A stretch of 64,000 nt of DNA, from NCBI RefSeq assembly GCF_034190915.1, contig NW_026947506.1, positions 36,393,748 to 36,457,747 on the forward strand, in the 5' to 3' direction. Each line of letters opens with the position of its first letter. The stretch's first letter is position 1. The position numbers and the translations under genes are program-made. The notes below the pieces were generated by a model, which worked only from the letters and a program-made list of their open reading frames with translations, was not told the origin of the DNA and searched no databases. This stretch comes from Cavia porcellus. Its lineage: Eukaryota; Chordata; Mammalia; Rodentia; Caviidae. Below, piece by piece: positions 9,701-20,600 of the stretch.

Positions 9701-12166
9701 AAACAGCCTGAGAAAAGCCTCCTTATGCATGGCAGGACTGCGTCCCTGCTCATTCTGATGCAACTTCATTTCAGAGAAATACGAGAAGCCCAAGGAGGAC
9801 CAGAAGGAGAAGCTCACCACGTGGGACAATAACATGCATGCCTTCTTTATGCACACCTTCTTCCAAGCTTACAAACACCAGCAAATGCTCGAGGAGAAGG
9901 TGAAGGAGCACCGCGTACAGGAGGCAGCACTGGTTCAGCAGAGGAAGGCGGAGAACGAAGAGCTGGAAGCAAGGTAGGGTGTCAGGCGCCCCTCCTCCGC
10001 TGCAGTGCCAGCTGGCTTCTGTGCTTCCATCAGCAGCATCAGGACAGTGTCTGAGACCTGAGAACAAATACAGCCTGTCATCCCAGCACTCTAGGGGGCT
10101 GACGCAGGACTGCAAGTTTGAGCCCCACCTCAGTGACTTAGTGACTCAGGAAGACTGTCTCAAAATAAAAAATAAAGAAGGGCTGGATCCAATCCTTCAA
10201 AACAAATAAACCAAACAGTGTCTGGCTTCTGCTCCCACCATAGCATCCCAAGCCTTTAGAGCATCTTTTCTTGTAATATTGGGTCTTAGTGGCCGCCCGT
10301 TCCAGATACCAGGGCTTCTCAAATCCTTTAGCCTTTGGAGGGACAAGAGTGTCTACACTAATAGACAATCAGATGACAGTAGTGGGCCCCTAGATCACTT
10401 TGCATCAGGTAGTGGAGGGGAAAGGCTGGTTGCCCAAGGACCTAGCTGTGTGCTTAGAGTTGGGACTTTTCACTTCACCCCTTGACCACTGGGGGAGGGC
10501 TGGCTGCAGGCTCTTTTATTACTAGCCAATGATTTCATCAGTCATGGCTACACAAACACTGAGCGGTGGCTGTGGCTGAAGAGTTCCTAGGCTGACGAAC
10601 AGAGGGAAGCTGCCCAAACTGAGCAAGGACCGAATCCGCCATGCTGGGACTTTTCTGGACTTTATTCTTTGTATCTTTAGAGAGGGCTGGTTTTTTGGTG
10701 GTGGTGGTTTTGTTTTGTACAGTGGGTTGAACTTAGGCTTTCACACTAAGCTACATCTCCAGCCCTTTTTGCAATAGAGTCTAAGTCACTAAATTGCCCA
10801 GACAGGCTTCAAACTTTCTATCCTCCTGCCTCCGCCTCCCAGAATGCTGAAATTACAGGTGTGTACCACTACCCCTAGCTTTTTTATTCTTTATAATATA
10901 GTTTTAAAATAAACCAGTAAATATGTTCTCCTGAGTTCTGTGAGCCATCCTATCATATGGAACCTGAGGTGGGGTTTACAGGCACTTTCTTTTTTTTTTT
11001 TTTTTTTTTTTGGTCTTTTTGAGACAGGGTCTTGCTATGCAGTTCAGGCTGGCCTCGAGCTCACTTTGTAGCCCAAGCTGGTCTTGAACTCACAATGATC
11101 CTCCCACCTCAGCCTCTCCAGTGCTGGGATTACAGGCATGAGCCACCATGCCCGGCTCTACAGGCACTTTCAATCCACTTGTGAGGCGTAGACTTGTCAC
11201 TAGAATTTGAGGTAGGGTGGCCTAGTGGGGTTTGTGTTAACCCCAGGTAGCCTGCATCCAAGTGAATGGAATGTGGATGCCCCACTGGGTGTGGGCAGAA
11301 AAAACCCTTGTGGCATCTGTCAGATGAATGTGGGGGAATTATTTCTCACCTGGTCCCAAGAGCTTGTGGGCACTGTGGCTGCCAGGGCTGTGCTCAGTGT
11401 CTAGGCAGTGAGTGCATCCTTCCTGGAAGCTCAAATGGAGACAAAACAGGAAGTGTGGCCAAGAGCACAGCCCCCAGACCAAGTCTGTCCAGGCTGAAAT
11501 CCAGCCCTGCCACTTGGACATACAGGATCCCAGGCAGGGTCTTCACACTGCATCTGTTCACCTGTCCAATAAAGTGACACCTCATGGGGTTTGTCAGGTG
11601 TCAGACACAGGACTCGGACACAGCCCCCAAAAATGTGAGCTCACCTTTGCAGAGTCACCTCAGAGGCTCAGCTTTGTGTGGCCATGTGGATCCCAGCACA
11701 GACCCCTGCCCTGGCCATCTGCATAAAATGTGGCTCTGTGCAGAGGCGATTATCCCAGAGGCCTCTCACAAGACCAGAGTGCTGCACAGATTACCCCAGA
11801 CACGAAAACTGAGGGCTTCACTCATTTATTGAGGCACAGTGATGGCGATTTGCTCACAAGCACCAGTTTTGCTCACAAGCACTGGTGAAATACAGGAGTG
11901 AATGATCTTACTTACCAGCTAACAGCTGGTTTTGGAATTTCAAAAAAAAAAAAATGGTTACCTTCTCATTTTTGCCCCTTAGGCTGAGTATCCTAAGGGA
12001 GGAAGAGGCCAAGAAGCAAGACCTGGAGAACATCGACATCACTGTCCTCCAGGAGTCCATGGACTTCCCGACCTCATTCCCACCCCGCATGCCGAGCCCT
12101 CTCAAAGAGGACTCGGCTATATCCCAGACCACCAAGTCCACCCCGAGCAAGAAGAAGAAGAAGTAA
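4979..12166 (+). CDS. RSPH10B: RSPH10B, radial spoke head 10 homolog B (3' part; four last coding exons)
   Basis: The coding parts are 4979-5104, 6238-6328, 9775-9973 and 11983-12166. Joined, they give 199 residues ending in a stop, and all three splice phases close (0, 1, 2). The reading matches the C-terminal region of RSPH10B as I know it: a serine-rich stretch ending in KSSSSKLGL, then PQIKKFL, then EKYEKPKED, a charged helical segment ([19 protein letters not shown]) likely to be coiled coil, [16 protein letters not shown], and a lysine-rich end SKKKKK. The family's N-terminal MORN repeats are not in the window, so the gene continues to the left. RSPH10B is an axonemal radial-spoke-head protein of motile cilia and sperm flagella (family knowledge). 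The gene converges tail to tail on CCZ1, as in human. Residue identity to human looks low to moderate in this tail, but it is read without any stop or frameshift, so it appears functional. Confidence 0.9.
5196..5465 (+). repeat. B1 + ID SINE cluster
   Basis: B1-like 5196-5310, ID-like 5312-5405 (tggggatttagctcagtggc) and a second short ID-like fragment 5413-5465 (gggatgtagctcaaggtg). It lies just downstream of the RSPH10B exon at 4979-5104. Confidence 0.8.
6238..6328 (+). CDS. RSPH10B: RSPH10B coding exon (third from last)
   Basis: This exon is 91 nt and starts in phase 0 after a T-rich tract and gccaaag. It encodes [20 protein letters not shown] and ten more residues, ending GMAFACEN plus one base. 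The donor AATG|gtgagt is strong. An alternative acceptor six bases downstream (exon start 6244) would drop two residues and keep the frame. Confidence 0.82.
6731..6794. repeat. (TG)n(TA)n compound microsatellite
   Basis: A pure run of TG repeats passes into a long TA run; likely polymorphic. Confidence 0.97.
6940..7052 (-). repeat. B1-type SINE, reverse
   Basis: gttggccagcaggactcaaa, cctgcctcagcctcccacag, ttacaggcatgtgccaccac. Confidence 0.85.
7453..7790 (-). mobile_element. MaLR-like LTR, reverse
   Basis: The start ttagttactttttactcgtt and gagacaaaatacctgaagcc correspond to the 3' end of MaLR-type LTRs read in reverse; the same family as 1031-1372 and 21160-21945. Non-coding. Confidence 0.5.
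7873..7952 (+). repeat. ID-like SINE
   Basis: gaggatatagctcagcagca and gtgagttcaatccccagttt. Confidence 0.85.
7971..8082 (+). repeat. ID-like SINE, full length with characteristic tail
   Basis: ggggctggggatttagttca, B box gagttcgatcccc, then the fixed tail gtaccgataaaaaggaaaaa and poly-A. One of the best-preserved copies. Confidence 0.95.
8106..8197 (+). repeat. ID-like SINE
   Basis: gggctggggatttagctcag, ttgatccctggtgccgatta, poly-A. Confidence 0.92.
8425..8610 (+). repeat. B1+ID dimer SINE
   Basis: B1 half (ggcacatgcctgtaatccca) is joined through an A-rich linker to an ID half (ggactgaggatgtagctcag, ggttcaatcccctgtactga). Confidence 0.92.
8771..8845 (+). repeat. L2-like fragment
   Basis: cttgcacgtaacaggtccct followed by aataaatatg matches the L2 3' end pattern. 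Confidence 0.5.
9775..9973 (+). CDS. RSPH10B: RSPH10B coding exon (second from last)
   Basis: This exon is 199 nt. The acceptor is ttcatttcag; its first two bases (AG) complete a Glu codon with the previous exon. It encodes [19 protein letters not shown], a segment rich in aromatic residues ([15 protein letters not shown]), and a charged helix ending EELEA. The donor is AAG|gtaggg. Confidence 0.9.
10063..10206 (+). repeat. B1+ID dimer SINE, 5' truncated
   Basis: cctgtcatcccagcactcta, tgacgcaggactgcaagttt, tgtctcaaaataaaaaataa, then a short ID remnant. Confidence 0.75.
10700..10880 (-). repeat. B1+ID dimer SINE, reverse
   Basis: Reversed ID (actaagctacatctccagcc) then reversed B1 (tcctgcctccgcctcccaga). 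Confidence 0.85.
10987..11157 (-). repeat. B1-type SINE, reverse, near full length
   Basis: Poly-T, then gagacagggtcttgctatgc, a duplicated internal segment (ggctggcctcgagctcac / agctggtcttgaactcac) and gggattacaggcatgagcca. Confidence 0.93.
11465..11610 (+). repeat. MIR-like fragment
   Basis: ccctgccacttggacataca and a downstream ctgttcacctgtccaataaa follow the MIR core pattern. Confidence 0.45.
11983..12166 (+). CDS. RSPH10B: RSPH10B last coding exon with stop
   Basis: The acceptor is ttgccccttag. The first base completes the Arg codon begun at 9972-9973. Sixty residues follow, from [13 protein letters not shown] to STPSKKKKK, with TAA at 12164-12166. Compared with the human tail (ELEARLNIFILREEE) there is a short contraction to [11 protein letters not shown]. 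Confidence 0.92.
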
Positions 12167-12350
12167 AGGCACTCAGTGCTGCAGCCTGGCCTTGAGGATC
12201 AGCAAACGTAACAGCTCAGACCCATGAGAAAACTGGATGTTACCTCTGCTGCCTGTGGTCCGATTGGTCCGCTGCATCTGAGTGTCTCACTCAGCCAATC
12301 GCTAAAAAGCCCGCATGAACCCACACACATATGCACATTAATGACTGTGC

Positions 12351-12356
12351 ATTAAA
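12351..12356 (+). terminator. RSPH10B: Probable RSPH10B polyadenylation signal (ATTAAA)
   Basis: The common variant hexamer ATTAAA lies 185 nt after the RSPH10B stop codon. No AATAAA occurs between the stop and this site. It sets the likely 3' end near 12370-12380. Confidence 0.5.
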
Positions 12357-12969
12357 TGTTTAAAAAAATCACAGTGAAGTAGTGATTAAATTTAGACTGA
12401 TCAAACAGATCAGAGTTAGCGCAGCATTGGAGGAATTAAAATGTTTCTTCAGATGCTTTTTCCTTCTGTGTCCTGTAACCACCTGTGTCCCTCGCATGCC
12501 ACCTCACGTGGCCTCTTCCCTGCTCCTTGTCCACCAGTGCCTGCAGCACTCTGTCCCCTTAGAAAACTGCCACCCAGCAGCAACTCTAGGTAGCAAGAAG
12601 ATAAGGAGCAGGTGGTCAGTGGGTGGTTCAAAGAACACTTTAACTCTCAGCTGGAAAATTTTATAGTTAATAATGTATATGAAAGTTTAAGGGCAACCCC
12701 CAAAAGAATAAGAACGTAATCCAAGACTTCCACTCTCACAGTAGGGATATAGGAAATCATCAATCCGATGGAAAGCTAGAGGGACAGATGACCATGGAAA
12801 GGGATGTGAACAGGAACACACAAGATGGTAAAGTGCACGTACACCAGTCAGCACCAAAGCGAGCAGATGAAACATGCTTCCTGCTCCCTCAGAGATGACT
12901 ACGTGGCACTAGGAAAACAAAATGAGCCACTGTCATTCTTTCCAAGGGAAACCTTTTCTTGTATTTTAT

Positions 12970-13120
12970 TTTTGGTCTTTTGTAACAGGCTCTCACTATG
13001 CAGTTCAGGCTGGCCTTCAATTCACTTTGTAGCCCAGGCTGGTCTTGAACTTGCAGCAATCCTCCTGCCTCAGCCTCCCAAGTGCTGGGATTACAGGCAC
13101 GTGCCACCATACCTGACAAG
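12970..13120 (-). repeat. B1-type SINE, reverse
   Basis: ctcactatgcagttcaggct, gtagcccaggctggtcttga, ctgggattacaggcacgtgc. Confidence 0.92.
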
Positions 13121-13555
13121 GGAAGTATTTTAAAATCACATGGGAGGAAAGTAAATACAAGATGCATTGATGTGTCAGGAGCTGACTGGAATAGCAAGTA
13201 ATATTATAGACAAAGCAAACACCTGCACCACATGAAAATTAAGATAATGGTAAAAGGAGCAGCATTGCACACACATTTCACCAGCCATGCAGAGCTGACA
13301 GGATCCAGGGGGAGCTGCCATCATGTCGGGAAAGACAGCAGGAGACGTAGCAAAGGCACAGATAATGTAAGCAACAAAGCTCAAAAGTATGAGTATATAC
13401 TTTTTACAGGAGCCGAATGCAACAGGGAAGAAACACTGACGAACACATTCTAGGTTAAAAAGTACTCATGCAAATGCTGTATCATGGATCATAAATCCAA
13501 GCAGTAGCCGAGGTTGCAGAAAATGCACATAATAAACAAAGCTCAACTGCAGCTT

Positions 13556-13775
13556 TAAACTGGTGTGATGGCATGCCCCTGCAATCTAGGCCCTTTGGGA
13601 GGCTGAGGCAGGAGAATCACAGGTTCAGACCTAGCCTGGGTAACTCAACACCTTAAAGGCGCAGTCTCAAAAAATTATAAAGTGACTGGGTGTGCCGGGA
13701 ACTTAGGTCAGTGGTACAAACACTTGCCTGGCAGCCATGAGGTCGAGTTCGACCTTGGTACCCAAAAAAAAAAAA
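13556..13775 (+). repeat. B1-type SINE followed by ID-like SINE
   Basis: B1 monomer 13556-13690 (gggaggctgaggcaggagaa). ID-like copy 13695-13775 (aacttaggtcagtggtacaa, gagttcgaccttggtaccca, poly-A). Confidence 0.8.
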
Positions 13776-14371
13776 AAAAAGGAATGTAGCTCAGTGTGAA
13801 GGCTGAGTACTATAAAACAAAAACAAAATCAGCCAAGCAAATGAAAACTCTGCAATCATAAGACAAAGACGAAATCATAATGGAAACCCAAAATTATTTA
13901 GGACCAGTGAAAATACTATACACACTGAAGCTGCTCCTTTTCCCTAACATAAAGGCCCACACAGATTAAAGGGACCGTATAGTCGTATTTCACCCACACC
14001 AAAACTCAGGTGAAGTAAAATTCAGCATTCATCTGCTGTGAGGAGGCGTACAGCACTGTGGCCCCCAGGAGTCCCCGTGACAGTGAGGAACCTTTCTGTT
14101 TCTACCCTAGGTAGTTTGAGTTTTCTGCAGTAGATGTGGTCTAAAAGTCTCAGCTAACACAATTAAGGTAAAAGTCAGCTCTAGCAATTCTTCGGTGAAT
14201 GCCTGTTTCTGTGGTCTGGGAATGAGGAAAGGAAAACCCTCTCCTCCAGCTCTAACCAAACGCTGAGCTTTAAATCCCCAGGGCATGAGCCAGGAACCCA
14301 GAGGCGTAGACTACAAATCAGCACCAAAAGAGACTCACTGCAAAACCAGAATTTTAAAAACTTTTAAAGAA

Positions 14372-14377
14372 TTTATT
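14372..14377 (-). terminator. CCZ1: Probable CCZ1 polyadenylation signal (AATAAA on - strand)
   Basis: The + strand reads tttatt, which is AATAAA on the coding strand, 264 nt beyond the CCZ1 stop codon. It is the first canonical hexamer after the stop. Confidence 0.65.
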
Positions 14378-14640
14378 AGTCTTATTTTCCAGTAAAATAT
14401 TCACATAATGTCAAAAGAATGAAATGATATATAGCCAACTATCTTTAATCAATTCCACATAAATATTTAAAATCTAAAAACCCCAAGGGATCATCAGACT
14501 GAGTAGAAATTTGATTCTTCAAAGCAAGTATTGCTTTACTATTGTCATTAATCCAGTCAATAATATGACCAATAACTTGCAATGGTAAACAAAATGTCCG
14601 CTGAGTTTTTTAAAAGATGTTTTTGGTGAGCCGTTGTCAG

Positions 14641-14696
14641 TCAATCCAGGAAGAAGATGTTATTGAACTGCGTGGCACAAAGTTTTTTAACTTCTT
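14641..14696 (-). CDS. CCZ1: CCZ1 coding exon 15 with stop
   Basis: 56 nt. Two bases complete Glu; then EVKKLCATQFNNIFFLD and TGA at 14643-14641. Acceptor tttgcag. Confidence 0.95.
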
Positions 14697-17600
14697 CTGC
14701 AAAGAGAACAGAAAACAGTATATAAACAATAGAGACTTTTTACTTAAAAGGTTACATAATACATACACATTAGTACTTTAAATTCTTCGGGAACAAAGTT
14801 GGGAATCAAATGTTTGTGTTGATTTTGACTTGAAATTCTAGAAGCCTAGGCAAAAAAAAAAAATTTGGGTTTGGAGATCCCTAACACACAAGACCTCAGT
14901 ACTCCCCAACATGCTGGAACCCGGCTCCTATGGGCCTGAGAAACAGTCTGGTGAGAAGAGTCCTGTACCTGAGAGGCCCCAGGCTGGGGTTTAGGGCTGC
15001 AACATCAAAGATACGGTCAAGCCTGAGAAATCCTGTGGGCATCACAGAAACTCTAGACCCAGTCTTAAGCTGGATCAAGTGCTCCACAGAGGTATCATCT
15101 GGATTTTACAAAATACACATTTTATTTTTTAGTACTGGGGTGTGAACCTAGGGCCTTCACATCAAGCTACATACCCTATCTTTCCCTAGGCTGGTCTCAA
15201 ACTTTTGATCCTCCTGCCTTAAGTCTCTCTGAGTGCTAGGATTACAGGTAAGAGCCACTAAACTCAGCTTAAATTCTCATTTTAAATTACACATGTACTG
15301 CTGATTTTTTTTTTTTTTTTATTGGTACGGGGGATTGAACTCATGACCACCTGCTTGCAAGGCAGGTGCTTATGCCATTGAGCTAAATCCCCAGCCCCTA
15401 CTGCTGATGTTTTTAATGCATACAAATACCAATACAACTACTCATAAAAAGAGAAAAATTTAATAGGCCCTAGAACATGATGAGAGAAAAACCCCTCCCT
15501 TTCCTTATTGCCTGCTTGTGGGGTGCATCTCCCCCACCTGCAGGCTATTGCTCCAGGTCAAAATAAGAGCAGCAAAGTGGCCCAACCACCACCCTTTTCC
15601 TGGGGCAATGGTCCTCAGGACCCCCAGAAGCAGCTGTGGGCCGCACTGAAGACCAGCACAGCCACTCTGGCCAAAGGTGGAGGAAACCTGTGCACCGCAC
15701 CCATAACACACAGACGCACACAGCGGGAACTGGCACACGAATCCAGCCTCTCTACACAGAAGCACTTCCACCGCAGGACACAAAAAGCTCGTTTTAAAAC
15801 ACAGCACGCAAAGCCATGGGAGTTTCTTAGCATTACAGAAAATAATTTTCACCACTATTTCTTGCACTACAGGGGATAGAAAAATGTGCAATGCAGGCAT
15901 CTGGTTAAAAGTTCAAGTCAAATGTCTGTTTATCATGCTTCTTGATATACTAAGGTGTTCAACAAAAAACAAAACAGTACCACTCAAATTCTATTCAAAT
16001 ATCAAATACTATTTACCATTGACTTCAATCAGGTTTGCATTTTTTTGATTCAAAATAACATACAGCTCCCGCTGATCCGACTTTTTCCCAACCACCCAAT
16101 AATCACTCATGGCTTTCACGATGATTTCTTCGTCTTCATCTGCTCTGTAAGACAGGAGTTTGAGAAGGCGTGTTTATTACACACACAGCCAGACAGTGAG
16201 GAAAAAACCCAACATTCCAGAGGAAGGAACAGGATAGGGATGGTTGTTCCCAAAGCTTGAGGTGTCGAATGGGAGTGGACAGGACTTCTGGGTGTGGGGT
16301 GTGTCTGGAAGTGGTGGGCATGAGGGGCTGCGGGTCACTAAGTTTTGAAAACAAAGCCTTCAATATCTCTTCCTAGAAAAGGGCAGCTAACGTGAGTGGT
16401 GGGACTACCTGGTAAAATCACTGTTGATGTCCCCTAGAATCTTCATTAGATCCGGGTGAACAGACGTCAGTGACACACTGGGCGTCTTCCTCATGTGAAT
16501 TGTACTCTTCTCCGCCAAGTTCATGTGGTTGAAGTAGATAAACTTAAACTGCGGCTCCTTCTCAGACCTGTGAACACATGTCACAAAGACGGCACCTTCT
16601 GTGAGAGCACTTACCCACACGACAGCCTTTACGGCCAGATGGCTGAGGCCTTGACTTTCAGTGATGGGACCCATGAGCTAAGAATCTCAGCTCACTAACA
16701 TGAAACAGGCTCTTCATTCACTAGTAACGTCTATGATATCCAACGTGACAGAATTTTCCAGAGAGCTGTTTTTTAAACACTAAAAATATTTTAACCATTA
16801 CATGATGGTTTTCTAAATAAGACTACTGTTTTAAAATGCAAAGGAAACCCATATAGGCTATTTCTCATCTAGTGGAAAAGTCAGCAAGCCACGGCCCTGT
16901 GGCCGAATCTGCTCATTTTCTAAATGAACTTTTACTGGAACACTGCCGTCCCCACACACTGATAGGATGCCCATGCTGCTTTCAAGCTAAACTGAGGGTT
17001 GCATGGTTGCATCACGGACAGTTTAAAATACTCACTATTGGTCCTCACAGAAGAAGTCTGCTGACCCAATTCAGGACACTGACACCACTCAGCAATGCTG
17101 AGGAATGAACGAGGTACTCTCTGTATATTAACCAGCTGCGTGCCTAAGTTTACAGTAACGAAACAAAACCTTCCATTGAGCAGGGTGTGGGGCACATGTC
17201 TGTAATCCCAGCACTCAGGTGGCTGAGGCAGGAAGATCTAGAGTTGGAGGCCAGTATGGGCTATACTGTTAGGACCATGAGCCCAGCGTGGTGGTGCATG
17301 CCTGTAATCCCAGCTCTTGGGAGGCTGAGGCAAGAGGATTGCCACTAGTTCGAGGTCACCCTGGGCTACACAGTGAGTACAAGGCCAGCCTGAACTGCAT
17401 AGCACCTGTCTCAAAACCAAAAAATACCAAACACATATCCCAAAACAAACTGTCCAATTAACATACAAACTTTCTCATCATTCTCAATGGAAATCATGTT
17501 CAAATGTACTTTTCTGGTCAATTAAAAGAACATTTTAATTGGAATCTCTTCTTCCCCTCCCCTTCTGTCCCTACTCCACCTCCTCTCTGGTGGTTCTGGG

Positions 17601-20600
17601 GACTGGACCCAGCCTCACACTGCATTACAACTCTAGGTCTTTAATTGTGTTATGCTGACAAAGGAGCTCATCAAGTTGCCCAGGCTGGGCTTGAACTTGT
17701 GATCTTCTTAACTCAGCCTCTCACAGTGCTGGGATCACAGACGAGGGCCACCACACCTGGGTTCCTTTTGCTTAAACTGACTGGGTGATGCTACTACAGT
17801 TCATCCCAGATCAGAGCCTTTGACCTTCTGAGAGAACCAGGGGCAGTTGGGCGCTCATCTCCTGTCCCTCCCTCTCACTGTGCTCTCCTGTACATCCTGG
17901 GCTGCAGGAGCCAGAGCTTGGCCTACACTGGGCTCAGCAGCCTCTCCACCTCCTTCAGGGCCAGCAGCCATGCTCTGGAGAGCTGAGGGTACCACAAACA
18001 CGACAGTGGGCAAGTGGGTTACTACTATAATACTTTACATGTAAGCAAAGAATGTGGGTGATTTAATTTCCAGGACAATGAAAGCAAAGTTTTCTAAAAC
18101 CAGAGTTTGTTTTTGGTAAGGCCCTAACACTAAGAAAAGTGGCATAAGAAACTGGTTGGAAAGATGAAACCTTGGCTGGGGATTTACCTCAGCGCGGTGT
18201 TGTGAGTTCAATCCCTGGTACCGACAAAAAAAAAAAAAAGAAACAAGGAAAGATGAAAATTTAAAAAGCCATGTGCAAAGAGTTATGATTTGGCTGTCTG
18301 GATGGGCAAATAACTTAAATTGTTCTGGCTCCTTTGCTTAACCCCAAATACTCTCCATGACTTTCCTCCTCCTCCCTTTGTAATACATGAAATGTATTAC
18401 ACAAGACCTCAGTACTCCCCAATATGCTGAAACCCGGCTCCTCTGGGCCTGAGAAACAGCCTGGTGAGAAGAGTCCCATACCTGAGAGGCCCCAGGCTTC
18501 TTTCACTTCTTTTATACCCCAAGATTGGAATTTACATTAGAAATATTACTTAGGACAGAGCCTGGTGGCACATGTCTATAACCCTAGCACTTGGGAGGCT
18601 GAAACAGGTGTATCACCATCAGTTGAAGGCCAGCCTAGTCTACAGAGTAAATTAAGAACCAGCCTGAATGACACAGCAAGACCCTGTCTCAAAAAACAAA
18701 ACCCAGATCTTTAGGTAGTTAAGACTTAAAGAGTTTGGCCCAGACAGGACACTGTAGCCGGTAAAGCCTTAGAGGCAGAACCAAGGAGCTCCTATCTCCC
18801 CCAACCCTAGGAATTTACCTATGGTGCCAAACAAAGACCAATGGGTTACCCATGCACCCCGATGTCCCCTTAGGTTCCACCCCAAACCCAGGTTATATGC
18901 CCCCACGCCACGTACCCGCCAGAGAGAAAGCCAAACTCCAGTGGTGGTGGTGGTGGGGGTGTTTTCTCTCTCCACGTTCTCAGAATAAAGGCCTCTTTTG
19001 TTTTATACTTCTCATCTTTTGGACGCACTATATAATCTTATCAAAGACGAGTACAGAAATGTAGACTCTTTCTAATCTCCTTTCTATTAAGTATAATATA
19101 AAAGCAGGTCTGGAAAGCTGCTATTTACGAAGTACTATTAATGAAACAAGACAGCTGCTCACATTCAAAAGGCAAGGATAACTTCTCAAGCTCTGATCTT
19201 ACTAGTGATAAAAATTAAAATCCAGCTATGTACTGATTTTGAAATAACAATGGCTACATTTACCTGGTGTCTTTTCCAAAGAGTGAAAACCAAACACTTT
19301 AACCATCTTTCAAGCATCAAAACATTTTTTTAAAAAAGCAAAATCATATCCATGGAGACCTGCAGTGTGGGCCCTGAGCTTATGGATTTAATCAACTGAG
19401 GACCAAAAACACAGGAGACAAACTCCATCTGTACTGAACACTTGTGGACTTCTTGTCATCATTCCCCAAATAACACAGTGTAATAACTACACAGCATCTC
19501 CACTGTGTCAGGGTACAGGTAACCCAGAGGGGAAGGAGGAGTACATGGCGAGACGTGCAAAAAGGTCTATACAACACTCTGCCCTTCCCTTGAAGGGTCT
19601 TGAGCACGTGGAATCCATGCGGGGTCAGGGAACCAATCCCTGCCCTGACGCTGTAACTGTGACTGGCAGGCATCAGTGAAGCTGTGCGATCTCCCAGTGA
19701 GTAAACAGCATCAGTCTTTACAGAGACGCCGGAGAGTTAACTGTGGACAGGGAGGTGTGTTCAAACCTTCCTGACTTGCACAGCACACCAAGAAGCGGGT
19801 GTTAAACCCAGCAGCTCTGACACCTCAGAGATGAGGGCTGGGCTCAGCACCTAACTGCCTGTGAGGGCTCCAGTGCCTGGGAGCAAGCACATCGGTCCCC
19901 TGACTGCTTCCATCTGTTCTGGGCTCTGCTCCAGAGCGCCAAATCACCAGACGTGTGATTTCTAGGTCAGTGTGGCTCTGCCCTGTTCTCCTTGCTTAAC
20001 TAGTCCAGATTAAGACAAAGCAAAACGCAGAACTGAGAACTTTGGGCACTGTAAAAAGGAGAGCTAGACTTCAATGATAAGTTATATATTACAGCGCCTT
20101 TCCCTCCGCCTCCCTGAGCAGTGAGGACGTGCAAGGAAGGGACTGTGCAAGCTCCCTCCTCCAAGAGCCCTCCCGGGCCCTTTCCCTATTGCAGCCTTCC
20201 CGCCCCTTTCCTCCACTCTCCTGCACCTCTTCCTGCTCATTTCCAACTCAAACTGTGAAAGCTGGCAATTCTTTCTTATGTGAGCCCAAACCTAGGCAGC
20301 CTCCTAAGCAACAGGGCAGATTTACAAGTGTATTCAAAGGGCTAAAAAGGGGCCACAAAAAACCAAAACAAAACAAAGCCAAAAACAAACAAAACTAAGG
20401 TAGGAGATTAGGGCGGGACAAAACCCGTTAAGCAAGTGGGTGTGATCTTGGAAACACAGGGCATGTAAGCAGAAGCCAGAAATGGAGTGGCTGTGCAGCA
20501 CGTGGGGCCAACCAGAAAAGTGCCATTTAAACAGGCTTTTGACAGCACGGCTTACATGTAATCTCCAGCTAAAGGGGTTGCTAGTAGGACAACCATCTCA

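Larger units (their letters stand above)
12380..14350. other. Gap between the convergent RSPH10B and CCZ1 3' ends
   Basis: The gap is about 2 kb. It holds a reverse B1 SINE (12970-13120), a forward B1+ID dimer (13556-13690) and an ID-like SINE (13695-13775). I see no reading frame here that resembles a gene; the rest is unassigned sequence. Confidence 0.6.
14697..16016 (-). other. CCZ1: CCZ1 intron 14
   Basis: Contains one copy of the 100-bp duplicated segment (14886-14985), a reverse SINE dimer (15120-15270) and a reverse ID-like SINE (15306-15398). The remainder is unassigned. Confidence 0.7.

Noticed and set aside
9432..9758. Possible additional RSPH10B exon just upstream of 9775
   Set aside because: The phase and protein match show 6328 joins directly to 9775; nothing in this block matches the family.
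9299..9856. 185-codon - strand frame
   Set aside because: It runs antisense to the RSPH10B exon at 9775-9973 and has no recognised domain; shadow frame.
15505..15900. Overlapping long frames on both strands in CCZ1 intron 14
   Set aside because: No domain, no splice support and no similarity recognised; a GC-moderate stretch free of stops.
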